Below, one piece after another: positions 61,346 to 64,000 of a stretch of 64,000 bases of DNA. Numbering within the stretch: the first letter of the stretch is position 1; every line of letters begins with the position of its first letter. The notes beneath the pieces are model-generated. The model was not told the DNA's origin. It was given only the letters and a program-made list of their open reading frames with translations, and made no database searches. A program made the position numbers and the translations under genes. The DNA is from Populus alba (taxonomy: Eukaryota > Streptophyta > Magnoliopsida > Malpighiales > Salicaceae): contig NC_133297.1 of the NCBI RefSeq assembly GCF_005239225.2, positions 2,798,392 through 2,862,391 of the forward strand, read 5' to 3'.

Positions 61346-63240
61346 TAATAGTATTGAAGTGAACTTGATAAATGATCTGTCCTCAGAAACGTTGGGCTCA
61401 ATCACTGGATTAGGGATGTGATCTTAGCTTTATGTTGCATCAATGGAATTTGCCCTTTCCTTTCTCTATTATAGATATGGAAACCAACTTTGTTGGTTGA
61501 TCTTACACGCGAAGTGTGATTGCAGAAATATGTACACCTTTTGTCCAATCACTGCATGTGCTCAAGGGGAATCAATTCAAGAAACATTTGATAAAAAAGT
61601 GTTATAATATAAATAGTTTTACATAAATTATTTAATCTCAATAGTCTTTGTACAAAATTGAAGTTTTTAATTAGATTTTTGTATTAATCAAACCTGGTTT
61701 TTCATTAAAATGAAATTAACTCAAAACATATGAAATTAACTCATATATGGAGTTATTAGCAAAAAAGCTGGGAAAACCTCTGTAAACATATCTTTTTAAT
61801 CTAATAAAACACAAGCCATTCACATTCAAAATAATTAAAAAAAAAAAAACATAAAAATTATACTTCTCATATCAGGACATAACAGGTTCGAAGCTTGGAC
61901 AAGCACTTCAGTTCAATATATGCAACGCTCAAGTAGAAATCGGCTGTATACGTAGAAAGATTACCAACCCTAAAATTCTTTCGAAGACTTCGGCCGTCCA
62001 GCATATTATCAAGTTACCAGCAGAATGATTACAGAACTTTAGCTGCCCTTTCTTAAATTTCTCAAACTGACCAGTGGTGGGTACAAACGAAATAGTTTAA
62101 CCCAACAGGAAACTGTTCATATGTACATCGATCATAAGAGATTCCTGCCACAAATCAGTTTTCACCCACAAATCAATAGTTAGTACTTGTCGAAATGCTA
62201 ATAGTGTCCAATGTTGATGCCGACAACACTCCTTCCTTTTTATCCAGTCGTTTCAAAGGCCCCCATCATGGACACTAACTGGTACTTGTGGACACTCCTG
62301 TTAACTAAACATGTGCTCGTACATTTACTGTATAATTTGAGATGAAAAATAATTTTAGGGAATCTAAGAACATCTTTAATCACGCCGCGTCAGAATGTTA
62401 AACGAAGCCCGGGTCTTGTAAGAGAAATTTAGGTGTATCAGGATTTATGCGATGATTTCCAAACAATAAGCAAGTAATTCGGACTGGTATGAGAGGCTAT
62501 AGTTTTCGAACCTCCATGAATTGAAAAGCAGACAGCAAGAACGTTACCTAGTATTTAATACTTGGCAGGAAAACACGAACACATGAGCCAGTTTTTCACT
62601 TCTCTGCTGTCTGAATACCTGTACCGAATTATAAGACTGTGGTCTGACACGGAAAAGGATAGCAGATTGGGAGCCAAAGGAAGAGTCGCCCCACAAGCAA
62701 AAGCAGAATTTCCATGGCGAAATGAATTGAGGAAAGATGAGCTGCACCTCAATAATTAGTGAGAGCTAGGGAGGGGAGGGGGGGTCTGGCAAAGCATAAA
62801 GAAGTGATGTCGATGCCCTATGTAATGATCAGAGAGGCACATGCCCGTGCCAACATTACCAGAGTCCCTTTTATCATCTTTCGAGTTTTTTTTCTTCCCT
62901 CCCTTTCCCCACATTATGTGGTCCGAATCCTCTTATCTTATCGCATTCAATCCCCCTCTTTTTTTTCATCACTAAACTTGGTCACATCAAAGCATTAGGA
63001 CTCATTTTTCCTTCTCACAACCAACTTGGGGGGTCTCTCTTTTCCCTTTCCCACTTCAAAAGGATTCCAAGGACAATCCAGCCAAAGCGACCAACCACCT
63101 TCCTAACTCTTCTTTTTAATCCCTACACCTCCCCTTATATGTATCTTTGTAATTGATCAATAGCTCAGAGCCTCAAACACGCCATCGCCCTTTACTTTTC
63201 CTGAATTTTATAGCATCGTACTACAGTATTTAGCCCAACG
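61346..63240. other. Intergenic and upstream region of the MIZ1-like gene
   Basis: No gene is supported. Short overlapping frames on both strands at 62544-62759 have no recognised domain. The last 250 bases are C/T-rich with a weak TATA-like CCTTATATGTA near 63133-63143, about 100 bases before the start codon. Confidence 0.45.
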
Positions 63241-63933
63241 ATGCCACCGGTACATTCTAGCCCTTACTTCCAAATGGACAACCAGGCCATACTGTCTTTG
63301 CTCCGGCATACTGCAAGCGAGAAACGATCAAAATCTAGTAGCGGTGGGCTTCTTAAGATGTTCAAGCTCTTCCCCATGTTAACATCAGGTTGCAAGATGG
63401 TTGCACTATTAGGCAGACCTCGAAAACCTTTACTTAAGGATCATGCTACAACAGGTACCATTTTTGGTTATCGTAAAGGCAGAGTTAGTCTAGCCATACA
63501 AGAAGATCCTCATTGTGTGCCTATGTTTGTTATAGAGCTACCGATGCACTCGAGTCTATTTCACAAAGAGCTGGCATCGGATATAGTAAGGATCGCACTT
63601 GAGAGCGAAACCAAGACTCATAAAAAGAAACTACTGGAGGAGTTTGTTTGGGCTGTGTATTGTAATGGAAGAAAGGTTGGGTACTGTATAAGGAGGAAGC
63701 AAATGTCTGATGATGAGCTTCATGTCATGCAACTTCTGAGAGGTGTTTCAATGGGCGCAGGTGTGCTTCCTTGCCCGAATAATGAGAAGGAATCAGCAGA
63801 CGGGGAATTGACGTACATTAGAGCCAGATTTGAGAGAGTGGTTGGATCCAAAGACTCTGAAGCTCTGTACATGATTAATCCTGATGGTGCAGCAGGCCCA
63901 GAATTGAGTATTTTCTTTGCAAGGGCTCGCTAG
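63241..63933 (+). CDS. MIZU-KUSSEI1-like (DUF617) protein, 230 aa
   Basis: The gene is a single exon, typical for this family. Residues 1-65 are variable and basic/Ser-rich. The DUF617 domain fills about 68-229, with GTIFGYRKGRVSLAIQ (72-87), MFVIELPMHSSLFHKE (95-110), WAVYCNGRKVGY (137-148), GVSMGAGVLPCP (168-179), YIRARFERVVGSKDSEALYM (192-211) and PDGAAGPELSIF (214-225). Arabidopsis MIZ1 is needed for root hydrotropism and acts at the endoplasmic reticulum in calcium and auxin-related responses. Most paralogues are uncharacterised. This is probably a paralogue and not MIZ1 itself, because the N-terminus is short and I cannot assign orthology. The start is the ATG after a C/T-rich leader and the stop is TAG at 63931-63933. 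Confidence 0.93.
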   Translation: MPPVHSSPYFQMDNQAILSLLRHTASEKRSKSSSGGLLKMFKLFPMLTSGCKMVALLGRPRKPLLKDHATTGTIFGYRKGRVSLAIQEDPHCVPMFVIELPMHSSLFHKELASDIVRIALESETKTHKKKLLEEFVWAVYCNGRKVGYCIRRKQMSDDELHVMQLLRGVSMGAGVLPCPNNEKESADGELTYIRARFERVVGSKDSEALYMINPDGAAGPELSIFFARAR

Positions 63934-64000
63934 GATTTGTTTGTGTGTGACATTTACGTTATGTTTGTGAACTTAATTTTTCTAATCATAAGCACCACAA
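63934..64000. other. 3' flank of the MIZ1-like gene
   Basis: 67 bases of T-rich sequence after the stop codon, to the window edge; probably 3' untranslated. Confidence 0.5.

Noticed and set aside
1..64000. A new multi-gene biological system
   Set aside because: The six host genes belong to separate known families with kilobases between them and no shared pathway. Nothing in the window supports a cluster or defence-type system.

Overview
The window is plant nuclear DNA. It shows intron-rich genes with GT-AG splice sites and AT-rich intergenic space full of LTR retrotransposons, MITEs and a SINE. The proteins are land-plant types: a CEP peptide precursor, a MIZU-KUSSEI1 (DUF617) protein, a plastid uroporphyrinogen-III synthase and an Lzipper-MIP1/DUF547 protein. 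Protein and repeat character suggest a woody eudicot, most likely Populus or another Salicaceae. That assignment rests on recognition and no search was run.

Layout, left to right. 1-3.6 kb has no supported gene. 3.70-3.97 kb is a single-exon CEP signalling-peptide precursor (+). 7.67-10.61 kb is a six-exon RBP47-type triple-RRM RNA-binding protein (+). 10.6-15.6 kb is AT-rich and holds a tRNA-derived SINE and several related MITEs. 15.72-21.02 kb is a nine-exon uroporphyrinogen-III synthase gene (+) with a MITE in its last intron. 25.47-30.98 kb is a complete, apparently intact Ty3/Gypsy element of CRM-like character (+), with 499-bp LTRs and target duplication GCCAC. 32.7-33.8 kb is a T-rich degenerate repeat. 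35.50-36.46 kb is a PIF/Harbinger-like MITE carrying internal tandem repeats. 38.56-42.20 kb is a twelve-exon Lzipper-MIP1/DUF547 gene (+). 43-50 kb is repeat-derived and includes a MITE, a TRIM-like miniature LTR element and a 350-bp direct duplication. 50.73-51.81 kb is a single-exon DUF1645 gene (+). 52.87-58.00 kb is a very recent Ty1/Copia insertion (-) with identical 311-bp LTRs, non-canonical TA..TA termini, target duplication ATTAC and one premature stop in its polyprotein. 63.24-63.93 kb is a single-exon MIZ1-like gene (+).

All six host genes lie on the + strand. They belong to unrelated pathways: peptide hormone signalling, RNA binding, tetrapyrrole synthesis, an uncharacterised DUF547 function, a DUF1645 function and root hydrotropism-type DUF617. 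They do not form a functional cluster. I found no new multi-gene system. The most notable material is the pair of young, structurally complete retrotransposons. One has a coding frame running into its own LTR. The other has non-TG..CA ends and a helically spaced MYB-site array in its promoter.
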